64,000 nt of DNA from DATBHW01 sp035307385 (GCA_035307385.1 DATGID010000024.1:248001-312000), one strand, 5' to 3'. Positions 42,591 to 51,742 are shown, numbered from the stretch's first letter. The notes: generated by a model not told the origin, from the letters alone. A program made the numbers and translations.

Positions 42591-43514
42591 ATGGCAATCA
42601 CCTATGAGGGTCGGAGCTATCAGAGTTTTCAGGACTATCTGGCGCGACAGGCCAGCGATGGGCTGCACGGTGGCGACTCCGCGCCGCTGTATGCGCATCC
42701 CGTGGATGGATGGATTATCCGCACGCTGAATGCAACGCCAGTCAAGTCGGTGATGAATAGAGCGCTTGATGTGCTGGTCAGCTATCAGTTCGGCTATGTG
42801 CTTGCCAGCAGCATCTTCATCGATGACCAGTCCTTTCCAGACATCTTCGAGGTGCTGGTGCGCTGTGCCAAAGCGCTGGGCATTCCCATCCCCCACGCCG
42901 TCACCAGACACGACATCGCGCTTTTCAACGCCTATACTGCCGGAACCGACGAGTACGCCTTCATCAACGTTTCTTCGGCACTGTGCAAGCATTTCAGCAT
43001 AGAAGAGGCATGCTTTGTGGTCGGGCATGAATGCGGCCATATCGCCTCCGGCCATATGGTCTATCATACTGTCGCCTCGGCGCTGGCGAACGCAGCCCTG
43101 GGGGAGCTTGGACCCATTGGCCCCGTGCTGAAGCTGACGGCAGGCATTCCATTGATGGCCTGGGAGCGACGCTCCGAGGTGACGGCAGACCGCGCGGGAC
43201 TGCTGTGCTGTGGCGACATTGCTGTGGCCGAGCGGTCACTGCTGCGCCTGGTCACCGGCCTGGCCGATGTCGAGCGGGTCGATATGGAAGACTTCCTGCG
43301 GCGCTCCAAAGAAATTCAAGACTATCACAAACTCACCACCATCAAGGAATTCTTATCGACGCACCCACTGATCCCCAAGCGGATTGAGGCGCTGCGCCTC
43401 TTTGCCGACTCCGAACCCTATTACACGCTTTCTGGCAAGCCGAAGCCAGAAGGCAAGACGCTGCTCAGCCGCGAGGAACTGGATCGCCGAGTCAACCAGA
43501 TCGTTCAGCCCTGA
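42591..43514 (+). CDS. M48-family zinc metalloprotease
   Basis: A 307-residue protein with the zinc motif HECGH (His146, Glu147, His150) and the third ligand Glu196 in ERRSEVTADRAGLL, the usual M48 E-x3-D arrangement. No clear membrane helix flanks the catalytic core, unlike HtpX or Ste24, although the segment 163-190 is hydrophobic; a cytoplasmic or peripherally bound protease of the YggG/COG0501 kind is likely. AAAGGCAGG lies before the ATG. It starts the operon with three dynamin-like genes (45-base gap to the first), suggesting a role in processing or quality control of membrane-associated proteins, possibly of the dynamins (inference). Confidence 0.9.
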   Translation: MAITYEGRSYQSFQDYLARQASDGLHGGDSAPLYAHPVDGWIIRTLNATPVKSVMNRALDVLVSYQFGYVLASSIFIDDQSFPDIFEVLVRCAKALGIPIPHAVTRHDIALFNAYTAGTDEYAFINVSSALCKHFSIEEACFVVGHECGHIASGHMVYHTVASALANAALGELGPIGPVLKLTAGIPLMAWERRSEVTADRAGLLCCGDIAVAERSLLRLVTGLADVERVDMEDFLRRSKEIQDYHKLTTIKEFLSTHPLIPKRIEALRLFADSEPYYTLSGKPKPEGKTLLSREELDRRVNQIVQP

Positions 43515-43559
43515 GCTTGCCACGCCAGCTAGAAAGATCACAGGGAGGTCTCTACAGCT

Positions 43560-45314
43560 ATGCCAGAAACAATAGCCTCCTTTTTAGAGCAAATAAGAGA
43601 CGCGGCTCAGCCGCTTGAAGAAGTCCAACTGCTTGATTTGATCGCCGCTGTACAGGAGCACAGCGATCAGCCTACCTTGCGTATTCTGATCGTCGGCCTC
43701 ACTGGCTCTGGCAGATGTTCGCTCGCGAACGCGCTGATCGGCCAGCCGAAACTGCTGCCCACGTCGCCGATTCCCAAAGCGCCAATTCCCCTCCAGGTGC
43801 AGCACGCGGAGCGGCTTTCCGTCGAGGCTCTGCATAATGATGGCAGCAAAACAGCGCTTCAGCCCGAAGACCTGCGCAGCTTTCTGACTAGTCCCACGAC
43901 TGATACCAGTCACTATCGTTCCATCGAAATCAACGCGCCCGCCGACCTGCTTAAAACCGCCCGGTTCAGGCTGGAAAGCATCGGCGCGGCGCGTTCGGCT
44001 GCCGAATGGAAAGAACTGTTGGCGAGCGTCGATTATCTTTTCCTGACGCTCAAAGCCACAGCCCTGCTTTCAGAGGATGAACGCGCCTTTGTACGCGATA
44101 TGCTGAACGCGAGCTTTGGGCTGGAGCGCGTGACCATCGTCATCAATCAGATTGATCTGATCGACCAGGAAGAGCGGCCCGAACTCGTCGAGCGGGTGCG
44201 CACGTTCCTGGGTCCATTTGAAAGCCAGCCCGCCATCCTCAGCTTTGCAGCGACGCAGGCCAATCGCGGCGAAGAGGCCGAGGCGAGCGACAACGGCTAC
44301 GACGCCATGATGCGCTTCAAGAATGACCTGCTTGACCAGGCTCAGCCATTGCACACATCAAGCCTGCTGCAAGGGGCGACGCTCTGCCTGATGGCTTTGG
44401 AAGAAGCGGTCACCAGGCAACAAGCGCTGCTGGCGACCAATGAGAGCGACCTGAAAGAACTGCTGGGCAAGATCGAGTCTCAGCAGCAGTGGCTGCCTTC
44501 GCGCGTGGAGCGTGTTCAGCAGCGCATCGATACCTTCATCAATACGATGGTACGCGCGCACTTTTTACGTGAAATCGAGGGCTTCAGCGCTGCCGTGCAG
44601 CAGCAGCTTCCTGGCGAGGTAGCCGCGCAGGACATGGCGACGCTCAAGCGCTATATGCCGGGCTATCTCGAAGTGCTCTGGACCGAGTTTTTCAACGCGC
44701 AGCAGGATGCTGTGCGCAGCAAGCTGGCAACCGAAATGAAGCTGGTCAACCATCTGATCGAGGAAGATTTCCGCGAACTGCTGGAGGGTCAGCGCATCAA
44801 CCTGCAAGAGGGCGCAGGCGAATTTGACCCAACACCTGCACGCCTCAAGACGCTGTTGATGCCGCGCCGGGGCAGGCACACAATGGGAACGGTCGCCACC
44901 GGCATTCAAGTCGCCGGTTTGGTGCTTCTCATCCCCCCATTCGGCATCCTGGGGTTGGGGCTGGCGGCCATCGGCATTGGGCAAGCCATTCGTATGATCT
45001 TCAAGAAAGATGGCGATGCTGCCGATAAGCAGGCGTTCATCACCTCCGCAGTCAAAGCCATTCGGGAATTGGAGGCGCAGATCAAAAAGCAGGTGGCAAG
45101 CCGCTTCGATGCCATGAGCCGGGAAATGAAACAGGCCGTTGCTGATCGCTACGCGCAAGAGCTTGCCAGAATCCAGCAGGTGCTGGAAGAGAGCCTGGCC
45201 TGGCGCGAGAACCTTTCAACCAAGCAAGGGCATTTGACCACCCTGATGGAGAAGACTATACCCGCCCTGCGCAAGCAGCTTCATCACCTTGAGGATGCAG
45301 AGGGGGCAGCATGA
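43560..45314 (+). CDS. Dynamin-like protein 1, GTPase motifs degenerate
   Basis: A 584-residue protein of bacterial dynamin-like layout: an N-terminal G-domain fold, a long helical stalk (about 280-440), and paired hydrophobic segments (about 444-480, VATGIQVAGLVLLIPPFGIL, LGLGLAAIGIGQAIRMIF) that could insert in the membrane, then a final helical segment. The P-loop reads GLTGSGRCS (46-54): the invariant Lys is Arg and the following Ser/Thr is Cys. The DxxG motif is missing (IEINAPADLL stands near its place), while NQID (196-199) remains. GTP hydrolysis is therefore doubtful; it may be a regulatory partner of the two intact paralogues. Its stop overlaps the next gene's ATG (ATGA). Confidence 0.85.
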   Translation: MPETIASFLEQIRDAAQPLEEVQLLDLIAAVQEHSDQPTLRILIVGLTGSGRCSLANALIGQPKLLPTSPIPKAPIPLQVQHAERLSVEALHNDGSKTALQPEDLRSFLTSPTTDTSHYRSIEINAPADLLKTARFRLESIGAARSAAEWKELLASVDYLFLTLKATALLSEDERAFVRDMLNASFGLERVTIVINQIDLIDQEERPELVERVRTFLGPFESQPAILSFAATQANRGEEAEASDNGYDAMMRFKNDLLDQAQPLHTSSLLQGATLCLMALEEAVTRQQALLATNESDLKELLGKIESQQQWLPSRVERVQQRIDTFINTMVRAHFLREIEGFSAAVQQQLPGEVAAQDMATLKRYMPGYLEVLWTEFFNAQQDAVRSKLATEMKLVNHLIEEDFRELLEGQRINLQEGAGEFDPTPARLKTLLMPRRGRHTMGTVATGIQVAGLVLLIPPFGILGLGLAAIGIGQAIRMIFKKDGDAADKQAFITSAVKAIRELEAQIKKQVASRFDAMSREMKQAVADRYAQELARIQQVLEESLAWRENLSTKQGHLTTLMEKTIPALRKQLHHLEDAEGAA

Positions 45315-47434
45315 GCAGCGGCGGATTTAGCGCAGCCCAGCAGAAAGTCAAGGCGCTGCTGTTCGTGTTACGCGACGCAGCCACGCTGATCGGCGAGCCA
45401 GGACAAAAGGCCATCGCGCTGAAAACGGGCGCCCAGGCGCTGCCAGGCCTGGGCCTGACCAGCGATGCCGCCAGCCTGGAGATCAGAGCGAGCGATATCG
45501 AGCAAGGCATCTTCAAGGTGCTGGTGCTGGGCGAGTTCAAAAACGGCAAGAGCACTCTGCTCAACGCGATGCTGGGACACAAGACCCTTCCGGCCAGAGC
45601 CGCCCCAGCCACGGCCATTATCACTGAACTGGTCTATGGCAAGCGCGAGGATGTGGCGATCTATGAAGCGGGCAAAGCCACGCCGCGCCGCTTAAGCTGG
45701 GAAGCGTTTGTTCAGGAATTTCAACTGAGTGAGCGCGACATTCAAACGCTCAAGCAGCAGCAATATCTTGATCGCTTTCAAGACGTGGAATACGCCCAGA
45801 TCGAATGCCAGCACCCTTTCTGCGCGAACGGCGTGCGGCTCATCGATTCGCCCGGCCTGGGCGAGCACATCAGCCGCACGCGCGTGTCAACCAACTTTCT
45901 CAAGCAGGCCCAGGCGGTGATCGTCGTGCTCAATGCCATCAGCATTCTGACCGAAGCCGAGCGCGCCTATATCGAGCGACTGGGCGAGGGGCGGCTGAAT
46001 CAGGTCTTTTTCGTCATTAACCGCATCAATCAGATCGAGCAGGACGAGGTCGAGAGCATCAAAAGCTGGGTGCAGCAGACCCTCAAGCCGCATTTTGTCA
46101 ACGAAGAGGGCGATTTCGATGAGGTGTTTTACGCGCGGCGCGTCTTTTTCGTGAATGCCAAAGGCGCGCTGGATGCCCGCCTGACCATCCCCAACAACGA
46201 GGCGCTGCTGGAATCTTCAGGACTGCCTATCCTGGAAGACGAACTGGAGCACTTTCTCACCACCGATGAGAAACTGACGGCATCGCTTGATGGCACCCTC
46301 CAGACGCTGGCCTACGTCGTCGCCAACGCGCGCCGCCGCATTGCCCAGCAGCAGCGCTCGCTGGGCGAGCCGCTGGAAGATTTGGCGCGACGCCGCGAGG
46401 AGACAGAGCAGCGCCTGGCTGCCCTGGACCTGACAAGGCAAGATATTGAGCGCACCATTCTCTTCTTTGGCGAAAGCGTCAAGCAAAAAATCTATCTGAG
46501 CTTGCTCAATTTTATCGAGCGCATGCACGATACCTGGCCGGAAGATTCCATCAAGCTGATGAACCTGGCCGAAGCGATGGGCGCGATGGACTTGCTCAAG
46601 TCGTTTCTCTCGCAAGAGGCGAAAGAGAAAGTCGTCGCGGCAGTCAAGAAGGAAATCCGTTCTTATCTTCAGGTGAAGCTCACCCAATGGTCCGAAACCA
46701 TACCGGCCCTGGTGCAGCCGGACCTGAAGAAGCTCACCACCGAACTAGAAGCGCTGGCAGTCGAGTTTCAGCGCGAACTGGACGCCATCGGGAACGTTTT
46801 TGCCAGCGGAAACGACACCCGCAGCCACCGGCCTGATAAGAAGGGCGCGGGGCTATTGCAGCTTTTGCTGGGCGTGGCCGATCTTTCGCAGATGACCGGA
46901 AGCATGCTGAGCCAGCCCGATTGGGAAGGATTCTTCGGGCAATCGCTTCAGCAGGCCATCACGGTCAGCACCATCTTCAGCTTCTTTGGTGGCGTCGCCT
47001 CCTGGGGTTGGCTGCTGCTGCTCATCGACGAGTTTCTCTCTTTGGTCACGCAGGGGCCGGTCTTCAGCACGTGGGTACTCAAACCGCTGGGAGAAAAGCT
47101 TCACGAGAATCTGTTGAAGGAAGCGCCGACGAAGCAAGATGACATCTATCGCCGCGTCGATCATATCTTCGCTGACCTGGCGGGTCAGGTAACCAAGGCG
47201 CTGCAAGATTACATCGAAGAGGCCCGGCGCGAGCAGCAGTCCATCATCCAGGCCAAAGAGCAGGAGGGCTTTTCCGCCGAGCAAGAACGGCAGCGGTTGG
47301 AGCGGCTGCTCGCCGAACTGCTGGAACTGCTGAACAGCGCCAGTGAAATTGTGCACGATAAACGCCTGACGGCTGAGGAACTGGAGCGGCTGCTGGCAGG
47401 CGAACCGCTCTTGCCCGTCGACAGCGTGGCATAG
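45311..47434 (+). CDS. Dynamin-like GTPase 2
   Basis: A 707-residue bacterial dynamin-like GTPase with intact G1 GEFKNGKSTLLNAML (from 74), a conserved Thr in PATAIITEL (about 101), G3 DSPGLGEH (179-186) and G4-like NRIN (237-240). A long helical stalk with coiled-coil character follows, then a hydrophobic segment at about 549-578 (TIFSFFGGVASWGWLLLLID) likely to be the membrane-interaction paddle, and a C-terminal coiled coil (REQQSIIQAKEQEGFSAEQE). The family remodels or fuses membranes; bacterial members often work in heteromeric pairs encoded in tandem. Translation is coupled to dynamin 1 by a 4-base overlap; dynamin 3 follows 15 bases later. Confidence 0.9.
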   Translation: MSSGGFSAAQQKVKALLFVLRDAATLIGEPGQKAIALKTGAQALPGLGLTSDAASLEIRASDIEQGIFKVLVLGEFKNGKSTLLNAMLGHKTLPARAAPATAIITELVYGKREDVAIYEAGKATPRRLSWEAFVQEFQLSERDIQTLKQQQYLDRFQDVEYAQIECQHPFCANGVRLIDSPGLGEHISRTRVSTNFLKQAQAVIVVLNAISILTEAERAYIERLGEGRLNQVFFVINRINQIEQDEVESIKSWVQQTLKPHFVNEEGDFDEVFYARRVFFVNAKGALDARLTIPNNEALLESSGLPILEDELEHFLTTDEKLTASLDGTLQTLAYVVANARRRIAQQQRSLGEPLEDLARRREETEQRLAALDLTRQDIERTILFFGESVKQKIYLSLLNFIERMHDTWPEDSIKLMNLAEAMGAMDLLKSFLSQEAKEKVVAAVKKEIRSYLQVKLTQWSETIPALVQPDLKKLTTELEALAVEFQRELDAIGNVFASGNDTRSHRPDKKGAGLLQLLLGVADLSQMTGSMLSQPDWEGFFGQSLQQAITVSTIFSFFGGVASWGWLLLLIDEFLSLVTQGPVFSTWVLKPLGEKLHENLLKEAPTKQDDIYRRVDHIFADLAGQVTKALQDYIEEARREQQSIIQAKEQEGFSAEQERQRLERLLAELLELLNSASEIVHDKRLTAEELERLLAGEPLLPVDSVA

Positions 47435-47449
47435 AGGGATGGGAGCCGG

Positions 47450-49117
47450 ATGGAGTTTCATGAACGCCTGGCGCCGCTGGAGCCGTTCTTCGCGCTTTCG
47501 ATAGGGCAAGCCCCGGCGCCCCTGAAGGCCACACTTCAGCCGCTGCTCACCATGCGTGAGGTGCTCTGGCGCAAGGAAGCACAAATCACCTTCTTTGGTG
47601 GCTTCAAGGCGGGCAAATCCACCCTGCTCAACGCGATCATGGGCTGGTCGCTGCTGCCAGCGCGCGCCAACCGCGCCACAGGTGTCATCACCAAAGTGCA
47701 GTATGCGGCCCAGGCGTCGGCAAGCGTTGCGCGCCGCGCGCCCGATGGCAAGGCGCGGGAAGAGCCAATTTTGCTGGATGAGATTGGCCGCTACGTCTTT
47801 CTCGATCTTTCGGAGATGGTTGCCAGAGCGCCAGCCGACGTTGATGCCGTGACCATTCACCTGCCGCTCGCGCTCCTCAAGCACGGTTGCATCCTTGCCG
47901 ACACCCCAGGCCTGATGGACAACCAGACCCTCACCGAGCGCTGCTATCGCGAATTAGAGCGCTCCGATCTGGCCGTCATGGTGCTTTCGGCGGTCAAGCT
48001 GCTCGCCGATGAGGAACGGGCAGCGGCAGAGCGTGCGCAGGAACTGCTTCAGGGCAATCTGGTCTTCATCGTCAACCGACTGGATATGATCGACGCCGAA
48101 GATAAAGATGATCTGCTGGCCTGGGCGCGCAGCAGCCTGGAGGGCCACGGCAACAGTCTGGTGGGGCAGCCAGCCGTATTCGCCACCGAAGCCAAAGGCG
48201 CGCTGGAGGCGCGCAAGACCGGCCAGCAGGACGAGGCAGTGGCCGGATTGCAAGCGTTTGAACACTGGCTGGAAGCGCTGCTGGACAGTCCCGCGCTGGA
48301 ACAGATGGCGATGCGTTCGCGCCTGAGCGCCCTGACCTATCTGCTGGGGCAGGCGCGCCAGAAGCTGCAAGCTGGGCTGGCTGAAACGCAGCAAACGGCA
48401 TCAGAACTGGAGAAGCAGGAAACCGCCTCGGCGGCTCAACGGGAGCGACAGTTCAAGCGCGAAGTCGACGAAGCGCTGCTGGGCCTCAGCAGCTTCAAAA
48501 GCAATCTGGGGCAACTGGGCGACCATTTCATCTATCACTGCGTGCAATCGGTGCAAGACCTGATCGACTGCGACGAGCGATGGGCTTCGCAAGAGAAGCT
48601 GCGCGTGTGCTTCGAGTCGGCTATCGCTGTCTATGCCAGCACCGTCAATCACCGAACCAGGGAAGAGCTTCGCGGGCTATCTGTGCCGGTGGTCATCTTC
48701 GAGCCGGGGGCCAGGCGCGCCATTGATGTGGGAACCATTAGAGACCCATCGGCAAAGCTGGCCGTTGGCGCGGGCATGGTCCTGAACACAGTGCTTGAAA
48801 CCGGCCTGGTCGGCTCATCGTTCGTCAACTGGATTACGAAGTCACTGCTCACCGATGATGCCCGGCAGAAGCTGCTTGGAACCGTCCGGCAAGCCGCGCT
48901 GGAGATTCTTCCGGCGCTGCGCAGCGAGGCCGAAAGCTACCTGGAACAGATGGAAGCATTGGTGCGGCGCTTTGGGCGGGCACACCAGCCCGACACCGAG
49001 CCATCGGCCAGTCTCTGGGCCGCCCGTCAGATCGAGGAGTATTATCGCGGGCTGGTCACATGGGCCAACGATTTCCAGCAGGCGCTTGACACAGTGAAAC
49101 AAACGCTCGCTTTCTAA
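47450..49117 (+). CDS. Dynamin-like GTPase 3
   Basis: A 555-residue dynamin-like GTPase: G1 GGFKAGKSTLLNAIM (from 50), switch Thr in NRATGVIT, G3 DTPGLMDN (151-158) and G4 NRLD (209-212), followed by a helical stalk and a moderately hydrophobic stretch (about 435-460, LAVGAGMVLNTVLETGLVGS), then a helical end. It is shorter than dynamin 2. GGGAGCCGG precedes the ATG, 15 bases after dynamin 2. It is the last gene of the M48-dynamin operon; the next gene has its own promoter. The two intact GTPases together with one degenerate partner make a three-member set. Confidence 0.9.
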   Translation: MEFHERLAPLEPFFALSIGQAPAPLKATLQPLLTMREVLWRKEAQITFFGGFKAGKSTLLNAIMGWSLLPARANRATGVITKVQYAAQASASVARRAPDGKAREEPILLDEIGRYVFLDLSEMVARAPADVDAVTIHLPLALLKHGCILADTPGLMDNQTLTERCYRELERSDLAVMVLSAVKLLADEERAAAERAQELLQGNLVFIVNRLDMIDAEDKDDLLAWARSSLEGHGNSLVGQPAVFATEAKGALEARKTGQQDEAVAGLQAFEHWLEALLDSPALEQMAMRSRLSALTYLLGQARQKLQAGLAETQQTASELEKQETASAAQRERQFKREVDEALLGLSSFKSNLGQLGDHFIYHCVQSVQDLIDCDERWASQEKLRVCFESAIAVYASTVNHRTREELRGLSVPVVIFEPGARRAIDVGTIRDPSAKLAVGAGMVLNTVLETGLVGSSFVNWITKSLLTDDARQKLLGTVRQAALEILPALRSEAESYLEQMEALVRRFGRAHQPDTEPSASLWAARQIEEYYRGLVTWANDFQQALDTVKQTLAF

Positions 49118-49130
49118 CTTCACCCTTCTC

Positions 49131-49159
49131 TTGATGCTCTTAACAAGCGGGCCTACAAT
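49131..49159 (+). promoter_or_regulatory. Promoter of the pseudokinase gene
   Basis: -35 TTGATG (49131-49136), an exact 17-bp spacer and -10 TACAAT (49154-49159), 67 bases before the ATG. This gives the pseudokinase transcription of its own. Confidence 0.65.
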
Positions 49160-49225
49160 ATATTACAGGCGAGAGGCCAGAAAGAGCAGAAGCAGCTTGA
49201 AGCCTCTCCCAAGAGGAGGCAGCCA

Positions 49226-50368
49226 ATGGCTGACCGGACAGGCCAACAGTTTGGCATATATCAACTGACCAGCTTGCTCGCTGAAAATGCGCTGGCCGAA
49301 GTCTATCGCGGCGAACAGCGCTATTCCCATATCGATGTCGCCATCAAATTGCTGCGGCACCCGCTGGAAACAACGCAGGAGATCGACGCTTTTCGCGGCG
49401 AAGCACGCACCCTTGCCGCGCTCGGCAATCCGCATATTGCGCGAGTGCTCAGCTTCGATGTCCAGAACCAGGTCGGCTATCTGGTCATGGACTATGTGCC
49501 TGGGGGCACACTGCGACAGCGCCATCCCGGCGGCGAAGCGCTGTCTCTGGAAACCATCCTCCCCTCTATCAAACAGGTTGCCGAGGCTGTAGACTATGCG
49601 CATAGCCAGGGCGTCGTGCATCAAGCCTTGCGGCCAGAGAAGCTGCTCGTAGGGCATCAGGATGAGATTGTGCTCGCTGGCTTTTATCTGGCCTCGGCAT
49701 ACCCGCCCGCAGAGAACGAGACAGCCGCGAAGCCCAACCGTGTCAGCGCCTATCTGGCTCCTGAACAACTCCAGCAGAAACCAGTTCCGGCCAGCGATCA
49801 ATACGCGCTGGGCATCATCATCTACGAATGGCTCAGCGGCGCTGTGCCCTTTCAGGGGTCCGGGGTAGAACTGGCTCAGCATATTCTCAAATCGGCTCCT
49901 CCGCCCTTGCATAGGGGCGCACTGGCCGTTGCGCCAGCCGTTGAACGGGTAGTGATGCGGGCGTTGGCAAAAGACCCGGCCAAACGCTTCCCGAGCATCC
50001 AGGCGCTTGCCGATGCGCTGGAAGAAGCCTCGCATGCGCCAGCGCCACAACCTACCACGGCTGCGGCTGCTGTATCAGCATCTACGCCCAAACAGCCCGC
50101 TGCTGCTGGACACGCGCCCGCACCTCAGGCCGCTGCCTATCCACCGGCTGTGCAGGCGCATGCCAGAACGCCGCAGCCTACGCCACAGCAAGCATGGCAG
50201 CAGAGACAGCAAGCGCCCTATCAGACGCCAGTCCAGCCAGCAGCCTGGCAGCGTCCGGCTGCGCCGACACGATCAGTACGTTCGAATAACGCGAATACCG
50301 TAGGGTGCCTCATTGCTCTTGCCATCATAGTGATAGTGTTTGTCTTGATTCTTGCTAATATCCATTAA
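49226..50368 (+). CDS. Tail-anchored protein pseudokinase
   Basis: A 380-residue protein with an overall PknB-like kinase fold but lost catalytic residues. The glycine loop is AENALAEV with no glycine; the VAIK Lys41 is kept; the HRDLKPEN motif reads HQALRPEK (132-139), so the catalytic Asp134 is Ala and Asn139 is Lys; DFG reads GFY (152-154). The APE-like YLAPEQLQQ and later DQYALGIIIYEWLSGAVPF are kept. A long Ala/Pro/Gln-rich linker leads to a single membrane helix at the very C-terminus (VGCLIALAIIVIVFVLILAN). It is expected to bind partners or nucleotides without phosphorylating. GAGGAGG lies before the ATG. It follows the dynamin operon and mirrors the active kinase on its other side. 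Confidence 0.88.
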   Translation: MADRTGQQFGIYQLTSLLAENALAEVYRGEQRYSHIDVAIKLLRHPLETTQEIDAFRGEARTLAALGNPHIARVLSFDVQNQVGYLVMDYVPGGTLRQRHPGGEALSLETILPSIKQVAEAVDYAHSQGVVHQALRPEKLLVGHQDEIVLAGFYLASAYPPAENETAAKPNRVSAYLAPEQLQQKPVPASDQYALGIIIYEWLSGAVPFQGSGVELAQHILKSAPPPLHRGALAVAPAVERVVMRALAKDPAKRFPSIQALADALEEASHAPAPQPTTAAAAVSASTPKQPAAAGHAPAPQAAAYPPAVQAHARTPQPTPQQAWQQRQQAPYQTPVQPAAWQRPAAPTRSVRSNNANTVGCLIALAIIVIVFVLILANIH

Positions 50369-50385
50369 AGCGGCTGAGCGTTTTG

Positions 50386-50391
50386 TATAAT
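50386..50391 (+). promoter_or_regulatory. -10 element placing the glycosyltransferase start at +1
   Basis: A perfect TATAAT ends 7 bases before the ATG at 50399, and no Shine-Dalgarno sequence is present, so the mRNA is probably leaderless. No strong -35 is visible at the usual distance. Confidence 0.55.
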
Positions 50392-50398
50392 CCATAGT

Positions 50399-51640
50399 AT
50401 GAAAAGATCACATTCCGCACGCCAATGGCTGCACCTGCTGCTCTGGGCGCACGCCATCAGCGTCCTCAGCTTTTACCTGATTCTCTGGCGACGCACCGCA
50501 CCACCCAAAAGCAGGCAGGACAAGATCACACCCGGACCAGTCCCTGACCACACCACAGCTTCTATCATTGTGCCCGCTCGGAATGAAGAGCGCAATATTC
50601 GACGCTGCGTCACTTCGCTGCTGGGGCAAGAAATCGCAGCAAACGAAACCTATGAGGTGCTGGTCGTTGATGACGCCTCGACGGATGGAACCGGGCACAT
50701 CCTGGAAGAAATCGCCCGTTCGCATCCGCACGCGGACCGTTTGCGCGTGCTGCGGCTTGATGATCTTCCGGCGGGTTGGGCAGGCAAACCTCATGCCTTG
50801 CATGCTGGGGTGCACCAGACACAGGGTGAATGGTTGCTGTTCACTGATGCCGATACCTGGCATGCCCCACAGGCGCTGCACACGGCGCTCGCGGAAGCCA
50901 ACAAGAGCAGCGCTGATTTGTTTTCATTTGGGTCAGATCAGGAACTGCCGGGGTTCTGGGAAAAGGTGATGATGCCCATGGCCTATCTCGGCATCAGCAT
51001 GCAGTATCCGCCGAAGCTGGTCAACGACCCCAAAAGCCCGCTCGCCATCGCCAACGGGCAATACCTGTTGATTCGCCGCAGCGTTTATGACGCGCTGGGC
51101 GGCTATGATCGGCCCGACATGCGCGGCACCCTGCTGGATGATCGTGATCTGGCGCTGCTGGTGAAGCGCGAAGGCTATTGCCTGCGCTTCGTGGATGGTC
51201 GCGATCTGGTGCGGGTGCGCATGTATCAAGGCTTAGCCGAAGCCTGGCGCGGCTGGCGCAAAAACGTGTTTCTGGGCAGTCGCGGCGGCGTGGCGTTTGT
51301 GCTGCTGCAATTGATCGGCTTGCCTGTCATGACCATTTTCCCCTTCCTGGTCCCGCTGCTGGCGCTGAGCAAGAGCGCACGCCGCTTCCTGGACACCTCG
51401 CGCCAGGAAATCATTGCTGCCGGATTGATAGAATTAGCGCCGCTGCTGGCCTATCGCTTCTGGGAAAATCGCGGCATGAAGGTGCCCTTCTATTACGCCT
51501 TTACCCATCCGCTGGCTGGAGCGCTTTTTACCGGCATCATGGCGCAGTCAACCTGGCGCGTGCTCACAGGCAAAGGCGTAGACTGGCGCGGCAGGCTCTA
51601 TTACAACCGCTCGCAAATATCCTCAAAAAAAGTACTTTGA
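50399..51640 (+). CDS. Membrane-bound family 2 glycosyltransferase
   Basis: A 413-residue GT-A glycosyltransferase. An N-terminal helix (LHLLLWAHAISVLSFYLILW) is followed by ASIIVPARNEERNIRRCVTS, VLVVDDASTDGTG, the DxD-type FTDADTWHAP, GQYLLIRRSVYDALGGYD and DDRDLALLVKREG; two to three C-terminal helices close the protein. It resembles the carotenoid/hopanoid-associated GT2 group (CrtQ/HpnB-like), which glycosylates lipids, but the acceptor cannot be read. The start at ATG 50399 follows a TATAAT with no ribosome-binding site, so it is likely leaderless. It lies 30 bases after the pseudokinase, on its own promoter. Confidence 0.85.
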   Translation: MKRSHSARQWLHLLLWAHAISVLSFYLILWRRTAPPKSRQDKITPGPVPDHTTASIIVPARNEERNIRRCVTSLLGQEIAANETYEVLVVDDASTDGTGHILEEIARSHPHADRLRVLRLDDLPAGWAGKPHALHAGVHQTQGEWLLFTDADTWHAPQALHTALAEANKSSADLFSFGSDQELPGFWEKVMMPMAYLGISMQYPPKLVNDPKSPLAIANGQYLLIRRSVYDALGGYDRPDMRGTLLDDRDLALLVKREGYCLRFVDGRDLVRVRMYQGLAEAWRGWRKNVFLGSRGGVAFVLLQLIGLPVMTIFPFLVPLLALSKSARRFLDTSRQEIIAAGLIELAPLLAYRFWENRGMKVPFYYAFTHPLAGALFTGIMAQSTWRVLTGKGVDWRGRLYYNRSQISSKKVL

Positions 51641-51742
51641 AGGCAAGAATCGGATAGATTTCGCTCCCCATTCGGCATATCATATCTATCAGAAAGCACG
51701 AATGCGCAGAGGCCACCGCCCCAGTTCCAGGAGGGTATCCGA

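Noticed and set aside
41087..50368. Dynamin cluster considered as a known anti-phage system
   Set aside because: No nuclease, TIR, CBASS or other named defence effector is present; a defence role is possible but unsupported.
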